Of a stretch of 20,512 nt of DNA, positions 6,052-14,489 are shown one piece after another. The stretch covers positions 1 to 20,512 of the forward strand of contig JBBQWX010000078.1 in the NCBI GenBank assembly GCA_038210185.1. Reading direction: 5' to 3'. The translations under genes and the position numbers were made by a program. Each line of letters opens with the position of its first letter. Position 1 is the first letter of the stretch. The notes under the pieces are model-generated. The model searched no databases. It saw nothing but the letters and a program-made list of their open reading frames with translations, and was not told where the DNA came from. This DNA is from Fodinibacter sp038210185. GTDB lineage: Bacteria > Actinomycetota > Actinomycetes > Actinomycetales > Dermatophilaceae.

Positions 6052-8262
6052 ATGTCCGAGCCCACGAGCGAACCGCCGAGGGCGTCGGCGAACCCGGTGG
6101 GCCCGGACGACCCGGCGGGGCCCGTGGGGCGCCCGCGCACCGCCGTGCTCAGCGCGCTGGTGGCGGTGCTCGCCCTCGTCGGTGGGTGGACCTGGGCGGC
6201 CGCGGCTCAGCCGCGTGGGTTCGACGCGGGCCTGGAGTCGATCAGTGCCCTCGCCGCATCGGCGACGCCACACCGGTGGATCATGACCGCGGGGCTGGTC
6301 GTCACGGGCCTGGCGCACCTCGTCACCGCCTGGGCCCTCGTGCCGGCTCGGCGCGCCGGCCGCGTGCTGCTCGCCGCGGGTGGGGTGGCCACCCTGGGCG
6401 TCGCCGTCCTGCCGGTGCCCTCGCGCGCCGAGTCCTCGGCGGCGCACACCGTCGTCGCCGCGCTGTCCTTCGCGCTGCTCGCCGTGTGGCCGTGGTTCGG
6501 TGCGCGGCCGGCAGGCCCCGTGGCGTTGCTGCGTGAGGTGGCGCGCCCCGCGTCCGTGGTGCTGGGCCTCGCCGTCGCCTCGCTCGCGGCCAACCTCGGC
6601 GGACCGGCCTTCGGGGTGCACGAGCGGCTCGTCGCGTTCCTCACCGTGAGCTGGCCGTTCGTCACCGCGGTCAGCACGTGGTGGTGGTCGGGGCATCGGA
6701 TCGGCTCGCGACGGGTGCGCACCGGGCTCGCCGTCGTCGGCGTCGCGGCGGCCTGCGCGGTCGCGGGGACCGGCGCGACGGCGATCGCCCCGGCCACGGC
6801 ACAGACCAGGCACTACCAGGCAAGCGTCGCCCTCGACCCCAACCCGTTGCGCAGCGGCGAGCTGGTCGCGACCACGGCGTTCGGCGACCTGCTCCTGGAG
6901 TTCTCGGGGGTGGCGCCCGGCATCCGCACGGTGCCGCAGGTCAAGGCCAGCATCGCCGACGTGCTCTCGCGGCCGGGGGTGAGCCTGGCATCGCTGCGCC
7001 CCGGTCCCGAGGAGCTCAGCTCGGCCATCCGGGACGTCGCGGTGGCGGTCATGGTGCGCTTCACGCTCGGCGGGCTGGCGCTCGTCGTCGCCGTGCTCGC
7101 CGGCTACGCGGTGCTGCGGCGCCGCCGGCCGCCGCTCGCCGTGGTCGTGGCGGGGCTCGCCGGCTGGCTGGTGTCCTCGGCCGTCACCGGCCTGGCGCTC
7201 TACACCACCTACCAGCCCGACCGGCAGGAGACGTTCACCTCCACCGGGGTGCTCGGCACGCTCCAGCGCAACCAGGGCATCCTCAGCGACGTCGAGGCCC
7301 GGGCCGCGCAGGTGACGCCGTACGTGCGCAACCTCATCGCCCTGTCGACGGCGCTGCAGCAGAAGTACGAGGCGGCACCACTGCAGTCCGACACCTCGTT
7401 GCGCGTGCTCCTCGTGAGCGACATCCACGCCGGCAACCAGTACGACCTGATGCGCACGATCGTTCAGGAGGAGTCTGTCGACGTCGTCGTCGACGCCGGC
7501 GACCTGGTCAACTTCGGCACCGTCGAGGAGGCCGACGCCACCGACCTGTTCCGCGGCATCGAGTCGGTCGGCGTGCCCTACCTCTTCGTGCGCGGCAACC
7601 ACGACGCGACCAGCGCCACGGACACGGCGCTGCTCGACCGCCTGGCGCGGGTGCCGAACGTCACCCTCCTCGAGGACGGAGCCGGGACCTACACCGAGGT
7701 GACGGTGCACGGCGTGCGGATCGCCGGGTTCAACGACCCCCGCTGGTTCGGCGACTCGGGCACCGGCTCACCCGCCAAGCAGCAGCCCGCGCGCGCGGCC
7801 TTCACGAGCGCCTTTGCCGGCCGCCCGGCTCCCGACCTCCTGGTCAGCCACGAGCCGTGGGCCGTGCAGGGCCTCGACGGTGGGGTGCTCGTCAACGGAC
7901 ACATGCACTCGATCGACCAGGAGGGCAACCGGGTGCAGGCCGGCACCTTCACCGGCGGTGGGCCGTTGGGGCACTTCCTCGCCGGCACTGGTGGCGAGGA
8001 GCTGGTCGGGCAGCCGTCGGCGTTCGACGTGCTGACCTTCGGCACCGACTGCCGGCTGGCCACGCTCACCCGCTACCGGTTCCGGGACGTCATCGAGGGG
8101 CGCCCCGCGTATGACGGCGTCTCCCTCGTCAACGGGCGCCGGGTCGACGGCCGTGCGGCCGATCCGGCCCGCACCTGCTCCCCCGAGACACCACTCGCGA
8201 CGACGCAGGTGCTCGGGCGCCCGGCAGCAGCAGCCGCCGCAACCGCACCGGCATCCCCCTGA
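6052..8262 (+). CDS. DUF998-like membrane domain fused to membrane metallophosphoesterase
   Basis: A 736-residue protein in two parts. Residues about 28-220 form a DUF998-like bundle of five or six helices, beginning LSALVAVLALVGGWTWAAA and containing FDAGLESISALAASATPHRW. From about 222 a second set of membrane segments (222-246, 335-356, 363-385) flanks an extracytoplasmic-looking loop and leads into a calcineurin-like metallophosphoesterase domain, about 450-700. All metal-site motifs are present: SDIH (D457, H459), GD (D484), GNHD (N516, H517), SHEP (H600) and NGHMH (H617, H619). The catalytic domain follows an even number of added helices, so its side of the membrane is uncertain. The tail from about 720 is alanine- and proline-rich. 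The start is set by the leaderless -10 spacing. The substrate is unknown; it could be a phosphodiester or lipid-linked phosphate. Confidence 0.88.
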   Translation: MSEPTSEPPRASANPVGPDDPAGPVGRPRTAVLSALVAVLALVGGWTWAAAAQPRGFDAGLESISALAASATPHRWIMTAGLVVTGLAHLVTAWALVPARRAGRVLLAAGGVATLGVAVLPVPSRAESSAAHTVVAALSFALLAVWPWFGARPAGPVALLREVARPASVVLGLAVASLAANLGGPAFGVHERLVAFLTVSWPFVTAVSTWWWSGHRIGSRRVRTGLAVVGVAAACAVAGTGATAIAPATAQTRHYQASVALDPNPLRSGELVATTAFGDLLLEFSGVAPGIRTVPQVKASIADVLSRPGVSLASLRPGPEELSSAIRDVAVAVMVRFTLGGLALVVAVLAGYAVLRRRRPPLAVVVAGLAGWLVSSAVTGLALYTTYQPDRQETFTSTGVLGTLQRNQGILSDVEARAAQVTPYVRNLIALSTALQQKYEAAPLQSDTSLRVLLVSDIHAGNQYDLMRTIVQEESVDVVVDAGDLVNFGTVEEADATDLFRGIESVGVPYLFVRGNHDATSATDTALLDRLARVPNVTLLEDGAGTYTEVTVHGVRIAGFNDPRWFGDSGTGSPAKQQPARAAFTSAFAGRPAPDLLVSHEPWAVQGLDGGVLVNGHMHSIDQEGNRVQAGTFTGGGPLGHFLAGTGGEELVGQPSAFDVLTFGTDCRLATLTRYRFRDVIEGRPAYDGVSLVNGRRVDGRAADPARTCSPETPLATTQVLGRPAAAAAATAPASP

Positions 8263-8378
8263 GGCTCCTTCCCGCCGAGCGAGGCTGGGCAGCAGGCGGG
8301 GTCAGACGGACACGGTGGGGCGGCCGAGGAGGTCGCCCTGACCGAGCACCACGCGGTGCCAGGGTGCCGCTGGCCGCC

Positions 8379-11300
8379 TCACGGCTCCCCACCCTCACCC
8401 AGCGCGTGGTCGATCCACCCGAGCACGTCGTCGAGGTCGATCGGTTTGGTCAGGAAGCCGCTCGACCCCAGCTCCGCCATCTTCTTGCGCGCTCCCGGGG
8501 ACGCGTCCGCGGTCACGACGACCACGGGGACGTCGGCGCAGGACGGCACAGTGCGCAGCTCGCGCAGGACCTGCTCACCGTCCATGTCGGGCAGGTGGAG
8601 GTCGAGGAACACCAGGACGGGCACCTCGCGCCGGGCGGCGGCAAGGCCTTGCGCACCATCGCGTGCGACCTCGAGCCGGCACCCCGGGCGGAGCGCGACC
8701 ACCCGTGACATGAGCGTCGCGTTCGTCGGGTTGTCCTCGACGAGGAGGATTCGCTGGTCGCGCTCGACGGGGACCTCGGGTTCGCGCTGCACGGTCTCGG
8801 TGAGGCCGGCCTCGGTCGCCGACTCCAGGAGCACGAGCGTGAACGTGGAGCCGGCCCCCGGCGCCGTGAGCACCTCGATGCGCCCACCCATCGCCCGGGC
8901 GAGCCCGTCGGCCAGGGCGAGCCCGAGGCCGGTGCCCTCGACGTCGGTGCTCTCCGCGCCGAGCCGGTCGAACGCCTGGAACAGCCGCGGCAACAGCTCG
9001 GCGGGTAGGCCCGGGCCGGTGTCGGTGACGTCGAAGGCGACCTCACCCGAATCGCGGGCCCGGCACCCCACCTGCACCGACCCGCCGGTGTGGTTGTACT
9101 TCACGCCGTTGGTCAGCAGGTTGATCAGCACCTGCTTGACCCGCTGCTGGTCGGCCTGCACGTGCACCGACGGCCCGTCGGGGTCGACCGTCGTCACGGA
9201 CACCTCGTGCGCACCGGCCAGCGGCTGCAAGAGGGCGACCACCTCGGCCACCACGGCCCGGGCGTCCACCACCTCCATGGACAGGGACAGCCGCCCGGTC
9301 TCGATGCGAGCGATGTCGAGCACCTCGTTGATGAGGTCGAGCAGGAGCAGTCCGCCACGGCGGATGTGCTGCACCGCCTGGGTCTGGTCCTGGGTCAGGG
9401 GGTCCAGCGCGAGGAGCTGGGCGAACCCGAGCACGGCGTTCAGGGGCGTTCGCAGCTCGTGGCTCATCCGGGACAGGAACATGGTCTTCGCCGCGTTCGC
9501 CGCGTTCGCCTCGTTGCGCGCCGCCTGGTAGGCATCGGCGAGGTCTTGGGCCTGCTGCTCGGAGGCGGCGAGCGCGTCGCGGTACTCGACTTCGGCCTGG
9601 GCGTCGCGCCAGGTGGTGATGACGTACTCGATCGACCCGTCGGGCGCGATGACGGCCTTGGCCCTCAGCTCAACCCAGCGGGTGCCACCGTCGGAACGGC
9701 GCAGCCTGGCCATCGTGCGGACGGTCTCGCCCCGCTCCAGCTGGGCGCGCAGCTGATCGCGGTCTCCGAGGTCCTCCGTCACCACCAGGCTGTCAGCCTG
9801 GGCCCCGACGAGCTCCTCCGCGTCGTACCCCGCCAGTGTCTCGGTCGAGCCGGCGACCCAGTCGATCACCCCGTCGGCTCGGTAGCAGCAGACGACGTCG
9901 CTGGCGTTCTCGGCCACGGTCCGGTAGCGCTCCTCGGACACGCGCGCAGCCTCCTGCGCCACCACCCGCGCGGTGACGTCGTACATCATCGCGACCAGGC
10001 CCCGGCTGCCGTCGGGTTCGACGTACGGGCGCGCGACGACCTCCATCCAGACGTACCGCTCGTCGGGTCGGCGGAACCGGAGCACCTCACTGACCCCTGC
10101 ATCGGGATGCACGTCCTCGCGCAGCGCAAGGGCCCGCGCCCGGTCGTCGGGGTGCCACAGGTGCAGTATCGGGCTCCCGATGAGAGCCTCCGGCTGCCAA
10201 CCGGTGACCGCCTCCAGGGCAGGAGAGACCCAGGTCAGCACGCCGTCGGCGGTCTGGAACACGACTTCGGCCGTGTGATCGAGCAGCAGGCGGTAACGCC
10301 GCTCGCTCGCTGCCAGCTGTTCCGCCGCCTCGTGCGCGGCGTGTCGGTCCCACCACGCCGCGACGCGCCCGACGACCCGGCCGTCGGCGTCCAGCGTCGG
10401 CTTCAGCCGGACGCTCATCCAGCGGAAGTCGCCACCGGCGGTGCGCAACCGCACCTCGAACGCCACCGGCTCGCCGCGCCCGAGCGCCGGCTGCGCCAGT
10501 TCGACCTCCGGGAGGTCGGCAGGGTGGACCAGGTCGAAGAAGAGGGTGTCGACCAGCTCGGACGGGTTCCAGCCCATGGTGGCCGCCACCGACGGCGACA
10601 CCCACGTGATCACGCTGTCGACGGTGGTCTGCACGACCACGTCCGAGACGTTCTCGGCCACGACCCGGTAGCGCTCCTCGCTCGCCGTCAGGGCGCTACC
10701 GGCGCGACGCTCGCTGTCGATCAGCCCCATCTCGGCGGAGATGTCGTCGAAGACCCAGACGCGCCCGGGGCCCGTCACGTTCTCGGCGGGCACCGTGGAC
10801 ACGCGCAGGTGCGAGGGCGCGCCCCGCAGGGCCCAGATCCAGTCCCGCACCCTCGCGTCCGGCGAAGCCAGGAGCCGCTCGGCCTCGCCCTCCAGCGCTG
10901 CCGGGTCGACGGCCCTCGCGCGCAACGCTCGCATCGCCTTGGACAGCTCCCCGGCGTCGACGGACTCCCGTCGCACACCAAGGAGCATCTCAGCGGCGGC
11001 GTTGACCTCCACCGTGCCACCGCCGGCCGAGGTGAGCACGACGGCCTGGTCGAGCGCGGCGACGACTGCGTTCAGGCGGCTGGCCGCCTCCCGGGCCAGG
11101 ACCTGGGCGTCGAGCAAGGGTGCGAGGAGGGCCAATCGGCGCGAGGACCCCGACTCCACCTCATCGATCACGTCGTCGGGGACCGGCGTCTGCGCCCACA
11201 GCAGGACCAGTCGCGACCTCGTCTCCGCCAACGGCGCCAGGAGCACCGCGGTCACCGCGGCCGGCAGCGCCGACCGTGCAGCCGTCGGCACCAGGGCGGA

Positions 11301-11513
11301 CAGCCGGTCGGCGTCGAGAACGAGCTCAGGGCCGTCCTGCCGGCCCCGGAGCACCCCCGGCGCACCCCAGGCGTCGCCCACCGTGACGTGCGGGGCCAGC
11401 GTCGACGACGCGACGACAGCCGTTCCCGACGCTCCCATGCGCAGCAGCGCCCCCGCGTCGGCGCCCACCACAGCGACGATCCGACGGAGCGCATCGAGCA
11501 CCTCCGGCGTCAT
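8379..11513 (-). CDS. Soluble multi-PAS hybrid histidine kinase with receiver domain
   Basis: A 1044-residue two-component sensor with no clear transmembrane segment, so probably cytosolic. In order: an N-terminal region of about 140 residues resembling a GAF domain in position and layout; a degenerate PAS (about 147-190); three PAS modules starting near 278, 402 and 524, each opening SE(E/R)RYR; a HisKA helix pair with H685 in RMSHELRTPLN; an HATPase domain with N-box NLLTNGVKYN, DTGPGLP (D831) and GTGLGLALADG; and a receiver from about 921 with the acidic pair ED (926-927), phosphoacceptor D971 in LDLHLPDMDG and a conserved lysine in LTKPID. ATG 11513 has GAGGGGG 5 nt upstream. No separate response regulator is adjacent, so its output partner is elsewhere. 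PAS ligands (haem, flavin, gas or small molecule) cannot be read from the sequence. Confidence 0.93.
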   Translation of the reverse strand: MTPEVLDALRRIVAVVGADAGALLRMGASGTAVVASSTLAPHVTVGDAWGAPGVLRGRQDGPELVLDADRLSALVPTAARSALPAAVTAVLLAPLAETRSRLVLLWAQTPVPDDVIDEVESGSSRRLALLAPLLDAQVLAREAASRLNAVVAALDQAVVLTSAGGGTVEVNAAAEMLLGVRRESVDAGELSKAMRALRARAVDPAALEGEAERLLASPDARVRDWIWALRGAPSHLRVSTVPAENVTGPGRVWVFDDISAEMGLIDSERRAGSALTASEERYRVVAENVSDVVVQTTVDSVITWVSPSVAATMGWNPSELVDTLFFDLVHPADLPEVELAQPALGRGEPVAFEVRLRTAGGDFRWMSVRLKPTLDADGRVVGRVAAWWDRHAAHEAAEQLAASERRYRLLLDHTAEVVFQTADGVLTWVSPALEAVTGWQPEALIGSPILHLWHPDDRARALALREDVHPDAGVSEVLRFRRPDERYVWMEVVARPYVEPDGSRGLVAMMYDVTARVVAQEAARVSEERYRTVAENASDVVCCYRADGVIDWVAGSTETLAGYDAEELVGAQADSLVVTEDLGDRDQLRAQLERGETVRTMARLRRSDGGTRWVELRAKAVIAPDGSIEYVITTWRDAQAEVEYRDALAASEQQAQDLADAYQAARNEANAANAAKTMFLSRMSHELRTPLNAVLGFAQLLALDPLTQDQTQAVQHIRRGGLLLLDLINEVLDIARIETGRLSLSMEVVDARAVVAEVVALLQPLAGAHEVSVTTVDPDGPSVHVQADQQRVKQVLINLLTNGVKYNHTGGSVQVGCRARDSGEVAFDVTDTGPGLPAELLPRLFQAFDRLGAESTDVEGTGLGLALADGLARAMGGRIEVLTAPGAGSTFTLVLLESATEAGLTETVQREPEVPVERDQRILLVEDNPTNATLMSRVVALRPGCRLEVARDGAQGLAAARREVPVLVFLDLHLPDMDGEQVLRELRTVPSCADVPVVVVTADASPGARKKMAELGSSGFLTKPIDLDDVLGWIDHALGEGGEP

Positions 11514-11805
11514 CCGGCCCCCTCGAGTGCACTGTCCTTCAGCACCGGTGCGACCACCGACTGTGGACGTCCTCGATGACTGCCTACGACGCCACTGTGA
11601 CGCCTCACCCACGCGCTGCGCCACCCCAGCGCGTGAACACCGGTGTGTCGCGGGTCACCCTCGGTCGCCGTTGCACCGCGCGCCCCGCACCGCCTCGACA
11701 GTGTGGCTCCGGGCCGAGCGGCCGGGGAGGACTCCCGGTTCGCGTCCCGCCGCCCGCGACTGCTGACGCGCCACGCGCCCATCCGCGGCCCCAGGAGGGT
11801 GGGAG
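11514..11805. other. Intergenic region upstream of the hybrid kinase
   Basis: About 290 bp between two minus-strand genes. No supported reading frame is visible on either strand. It holds an inverted repeat, CACGCGCTG (11610-11618) with CAGCGCGTG (11627-11635), about 100 bp upstream of the kinase start, and presumably the kinase promoter. I see no convincing hexamer pair. Confidence 0.5.
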
Positions 11806-13512
11806 TCATGCCTTGAGGTCGGGGAACATGTCGTCGCGCCACTCGGTGCCGTCGGGGGCTCCGTCGTCGCCGGCCAGCGCCTCCTCGCGCTGCCGCAGCT
11901 CGACCCGGCGGATCTTGCCGGAGATCGTCTTGGGCAGGTCGGAGAACTCGAGCCGGCGCACCCGCTGCCAGGGCTGCAGGTGCTCGCGGGCGTACTCCAG
12001 GATCGAGCGCGCGGTCTCCTTCGACGGCTCGTGACCGGGGGCGAGCACGACGTACGCCTTCGGCACCGCCAGGCGCACGGCATCCGGGGCAGGCACCACC
12101 GCGGCCTCGGCCACCGCCGGGTGCTCGAGAAGCACCGACTCCACCTCGAACGGGCTGATCTTGTAGTCGCTCGCCTTGAACAGGTCGTCGGTGCGGCCCA
12201 CGTAGGTGATCCAGCCATCGGCGTCACGGGTGGCCACGTCGCCCGTGTGGTACCAGCCTCCCGCCATCGCCTCGTCGGTGCGCGCGCTGTCGCCGAGATA
12301 GCCGGTCATCAGGGGCAACGGGTACGCCGCGAGGTCGAGGCAGAGCTCGCCCTCTCCCGGCCCGTCGAGGCGCGCGCCGGTGGCGGGGTCGACGAGCACC
12401 ACCGGAACTCCCGGCAACGGCCGGCCCATCGAGCCCGGCTTCAGGGGCGACCCGGGCGCGTTGCCCACCGCCGCCGTCATCTCGGTCTGGCCGTACCCGT
12501 CGCGCACGTCGAGGCCCCAGGCGCGCCGCACCTGCTCGATGACCTCGGGGTTGAGTGGCTCGCCCGCGCCGACCACCTCGCGCAGGACACCCGGGCCGCC
12601 GGACAGGTCCGCGTTGATGAGCATCCGCCACACCGTCGGTGGGGCGCAGAAGCTGGTGACCTCGTGGTCCCGCAGCACGTCGAGCAGCAGGTCGGGGTCG
12701 AACCTCGAGTAGGACAGCACGACGATCGTCGACTCCGCGATCCACGGTGCGAAGAAGCACGACCAGGCGTGCTTGCCCCACCCGGGGCTGGAGAGGTTGA
12801 GGTGCCGGTCACCGGGCCGCAGCCCGAGCCAGTAGGTCGTGGAGAGGTGGCCGACGGGGTACGACACCTGGGTGTGCCGAACCAGCTTGGGGCGGGCGGT
12901 CGTGCCGGAGGTGAAGTAGAGCAGCAGCGGGTCGCCGGGGGCGGTACCGGGGTGAGGCAGCGGCTCGACGTGCACGGCATACGCGTCGTTCAGGTCGGCC
13001 CAACCGTCGGCAGGGCCGACGCTGACCCGCACGAGGTCACCGGCGAGGTCGGCGAACTTCGGGGTCTGGTCGGGGGTGGTCACGACGGCCCGGGCCCCGC
13101 TGCGGGACACCCGGTCGGCGAGGTCGGCGGCGCCGGCCGCAGTGGCGGTGGGCACGATGACGCCGCCGATCTTGGTCACCGCGAGCATGACGTCCCAGAG
13201 CTCGACCTGGTTGCCGAGCATGAGCAGCACCGGGTCGCCGCGCCCGACACCGAGGTCGAGCAGCCAGCGACCGACCCGGTCCGAGCGGGCAGCCATCGCG
13301 TCGAAGCTGAGCTCCTCGCTGGAGCCGTCCTCGGCCACGACGACCAGCGCCAGGTCGTCGTTGCCGCGGGCGACGGCGTCGAACCAGTCGACCCCCCAGT
13401 TGAACTGCTCGCCGACATCGGGCCAGGTGAACTGCGCGAGAGCTTCCTCGTGCCGGCCCCGGAGGGAGATCAGCAGGTCACGTGCCTCGCGGTACCGCTC
13501 CGTCGCGCTCAT
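11806..13512 (-). CDS. AMP-binding acyl-CoA synthetase (medium-chain/acetyl-CoA synthetase-like)
   Basis: A 568-residue member of the ANL adenylating family, which activates a carboxylate with ATP to an acyl-AMP and transfers it to CoA. The P-loop is YFTSGTTARPK (Y199 onward). Other core motifs are the WGKHAWSCFFAPW stretch, YGQTEM, GWYHTGD and the hinge region GRTDDLFKASDYKISPFEVE. The C-terminal catalytic lysine is K533 in LPKTISGKIRR. The overall pattern is closest to acyl-CoA synthetase medium-chain/acetyl-CoA synthetase proteins, so a short- to medium-chain or aryl acid is a reasonable guess. ATG 13512 has CAGCAT 6 nt upstream and no ribosome site, which fits a leaderless start. It follows the sucrase-like gene by 36 bp in the same direction. 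Confidence 0.92.
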   Translation of the reverse strand: MSATERYREARDLLISLRGRHEEALAQFTWPDVGEQFNWGVDWFDAVARGNDDLALVVVAEDGSSEELSFDAMAARSDRVGRWLLDLGVGRGDPVLLMLGNQVELWDVMLAVTKIGGVIVPTATAAGAADLADRVSRSGARAVVTTPDQTPKFADLAGDLVRVSVGPADGWADLNDAYAVHVEPLPHPGTAPGDPLLLYFTSGTTARPKLVRHTQVSYPVGHLSTTYWLGLRPGDRHLNLSSPGWGKHAWSCFFAPWIAESTIVVLSYSRFDPDLLLDVLRDHEVTSFCAPPTVWRMLINADLSGGPGVLREVVGAGEPLNPEVIEQVRRAWGLDVRDGYGQTEMTAAVGNAPGSPLKPGSMGRPLPGVPVVLVDPATGARLDGPGEGELCLDLAAYPLPLMTGYLGDSARTDEAMAGGWYHTGDVATRDADGWITYVGRTDDLFKASDYKISPFEVESVLLEHPAVAEAAVVPAPDAVRLAVPKAYVVLAPGHEPSKETARSILEYAREHLQPWQRVRRLEFSDLPKTISGKIRRVELRQREEALAGDDGAPDGTEWRDDMFPDLKA

Positions 13513-13524
13513 CGCCCCATGCTG
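13513..13524 (-). promoter_or_regulatory. Leaderless -10 element of the acyl-CoA synthetase
   Basis: Minus-strand CAGCAT (13524-13519) is followed by 6 nt (GGGGCG) and ATG 13512. The element sits in the 36-bp gap after the sucrase-like gene, so the synthetase may be transcribed on its own. Confidence 0.4.
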
Positions 13525-13548
13525 GCACCGCGAGCCCCGCCGGGGAAC

Positions 13549-14439
13549 CTAGAGGCGCACGACTGCTCGCTGGGCGACGTGCACCTTGGGCCGGTCACCA
13601 CAGCTGAGCGGGGCGTCGGGCAGGGCCTCGGTCACGACGTCGACGACGACCCGCTCGGGCATCGGGCCGCGTCCGAGCACCTCGACCGTGGTGCGCTCGC
13701 CGTCGGCGTCGACGGCTCCGGGCACCACGTCGTCGGCGGATGCCGGGCCGTGCGCCACGAGTGCCGCCACCAGGGCAGCCTGCACCGCCGGCTCCCACCG
13801 CGTGGTGCCGCGCAGTCGCCCGGCGTCGGTGCGGCCCCGGCGGTGGCTGGTGACCACCTCGACCGCATGGTCCGGCTCGAGCCGGCCGAAGCAGGCTCCA
13901 TCGGGCAGGGAGAGCAACGTGCCGGCGAACCGGTGACCGCCCAGGTGGGTGCACTCCCAGACCTCGTCGGGCAGGGCCCGGGCCAGGGTGGCGACGATCG
14001 GCCGACCGCGCACGGCGCAGCAGGCGTCGCGGGTGCCGTGCGTGCAGACGAGCACCATCGGCTCGGCATCCTCGTCGCTTGCCGAGAGCCGGGTACCCAG
14101 GGCGTGCGCTGCCCCGAGGAGGTCCTCCGCGGTGCGCCAGGTGCCACGCACCCAGGTGCGGCGCACGGTGTCGACCGCGTACCAGGCGTGCGGGTCCTCG
14201 CCGGGCGCACGGCGGCCGGGCCGGCGGATGAGGAGCACCTTGCCGCCGAACGAGGCGCAGGTCTTGTCCACCTCCGCGCCGAGCGGGCCGAACAGGGGCG
14301 CCGTCTCCATCGGTTTCTTCGCCCAGGGACCCTGGTGCTCGACGAGCAGCCAGCGGGAGGCGACCGGAGCCGTCCCTGCCTGCGGGTCACCGCGGTGCCG
14401 GGAGGCCGCCGAGCAGCGCGAGAGGTCGGTCGGGGGCAC
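13549..14439 (-). CDS. Sucrase/ferredoxin-like family protein (thioredoxin-like 2Fe-2S fold)
   Basis: A 296-residue protein of the sucrase/ferredoxin-like family (PF06999), related to yeast Aim32/Apd1 and thioredoxin-like ferredoxins. The N-terminal CSAASRHRGDPQAGTAPVAS and WLLVEHQGPW match the family opening. The core has CTHGTRDACCAVRGRP and, about 35 residues on, ECTHLGGHRFAGT, which carry the conserved Cys and His residues expected to hold a 2Fe-2S cluster. The physiological role in actinobacteria is not established; redox or electron transfer is inferred from the fold. The start must be GTG 14439, because an in-frame TAG lies only four codons upstream and conserved sequence begins by residue 9. 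No ribosome site precedes it. Confidence 0.85.
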   Translation of the reverse strand: MPPTDLSRCSAASRHRGDPQAGTAPVASRWLLVEHQGPWAKKPMETAPLFGPLGAEVDKTCASFGGKVLLIRRPGRRAPGEDPHAWYAVDTVRRTWVRGTWRTAEDLLGAAHALGTRLSASDEDAEPMVLVCTHGTRDACCAVRGRPIVATLARALPDEVWECTHLGGHRFAGTLLSLPDGACFGRLEPDHAVEVVTSHRRGRTDAGRLRGTTRWEPAVQAALVAALVAHGPASADDVVPGAVDADGERTTVEVLGRGPMPERVVVDVVTEALPDAPLSCGDRPKVHVAQRAVVRL

Positions 14440-14466
14440 CCCGCGATGCTATGCGAGGTGCCCCCG
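14431..14466. terminator. 10-bp hairpin between the ABC operon and the sucrase-like start
   Basis: CGGGGGCACC (14431-14440) is the perfect reverse complement of GGTGCCCCCG (14457-14466), with a 16-nt loop. It begins 23 nt past the permease stop, which suits a terminator of the sugar-transport operon. The GTG start codon of the next gene (14439-14437) lies inside its distal arm. Confidence 0.55.
14440..14451 (-). promoter_or_regulatory. Leaderless -10 element of the sucrase-like gene
   Basis: Minus-strand TAGCAT (14451-14446) is followed by 6 nt and GTG 14439. It lies in the loop of the hairpin at 14431-14466. Confidence 0.45.
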
Positions 14467-14489
14467 GCCTGATGCCGTCGGGTGCGGGC

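Noticed and set aside
6030..7710. Long minus-strand frame opposite the DUF998-phosphoesterase gene
   Set aside because: Only its last 50 or so codons, beyond the antisense gene, look protein-like; the rest is Arg/Gly/His-rich shadow.
8302..8395. Minus-strand frame ending RVVLGQGDLLGRPTVSV
   Set aside because: It looks slightly protein-like, but it is only about 30 codons, has no start, overlaps the kinase stop, and matches no family I can name.
9090..11579. 829-codon plus-strand open frame opposite the hybrid kinase
   Set aside because: Composition (His, Arg, Gly, Val) and lack of any motif mark it as the antisense shadow of the kinase, whose PAS, HisKA, HATPase and receiver motifs are complete.
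11980..14472. 830-codon plus-strand open frame opposite the synthetase and sucrase-like genes
   Set aside because: It spans two well-supported minus-strand genes and their gap and has no recognisable domain.
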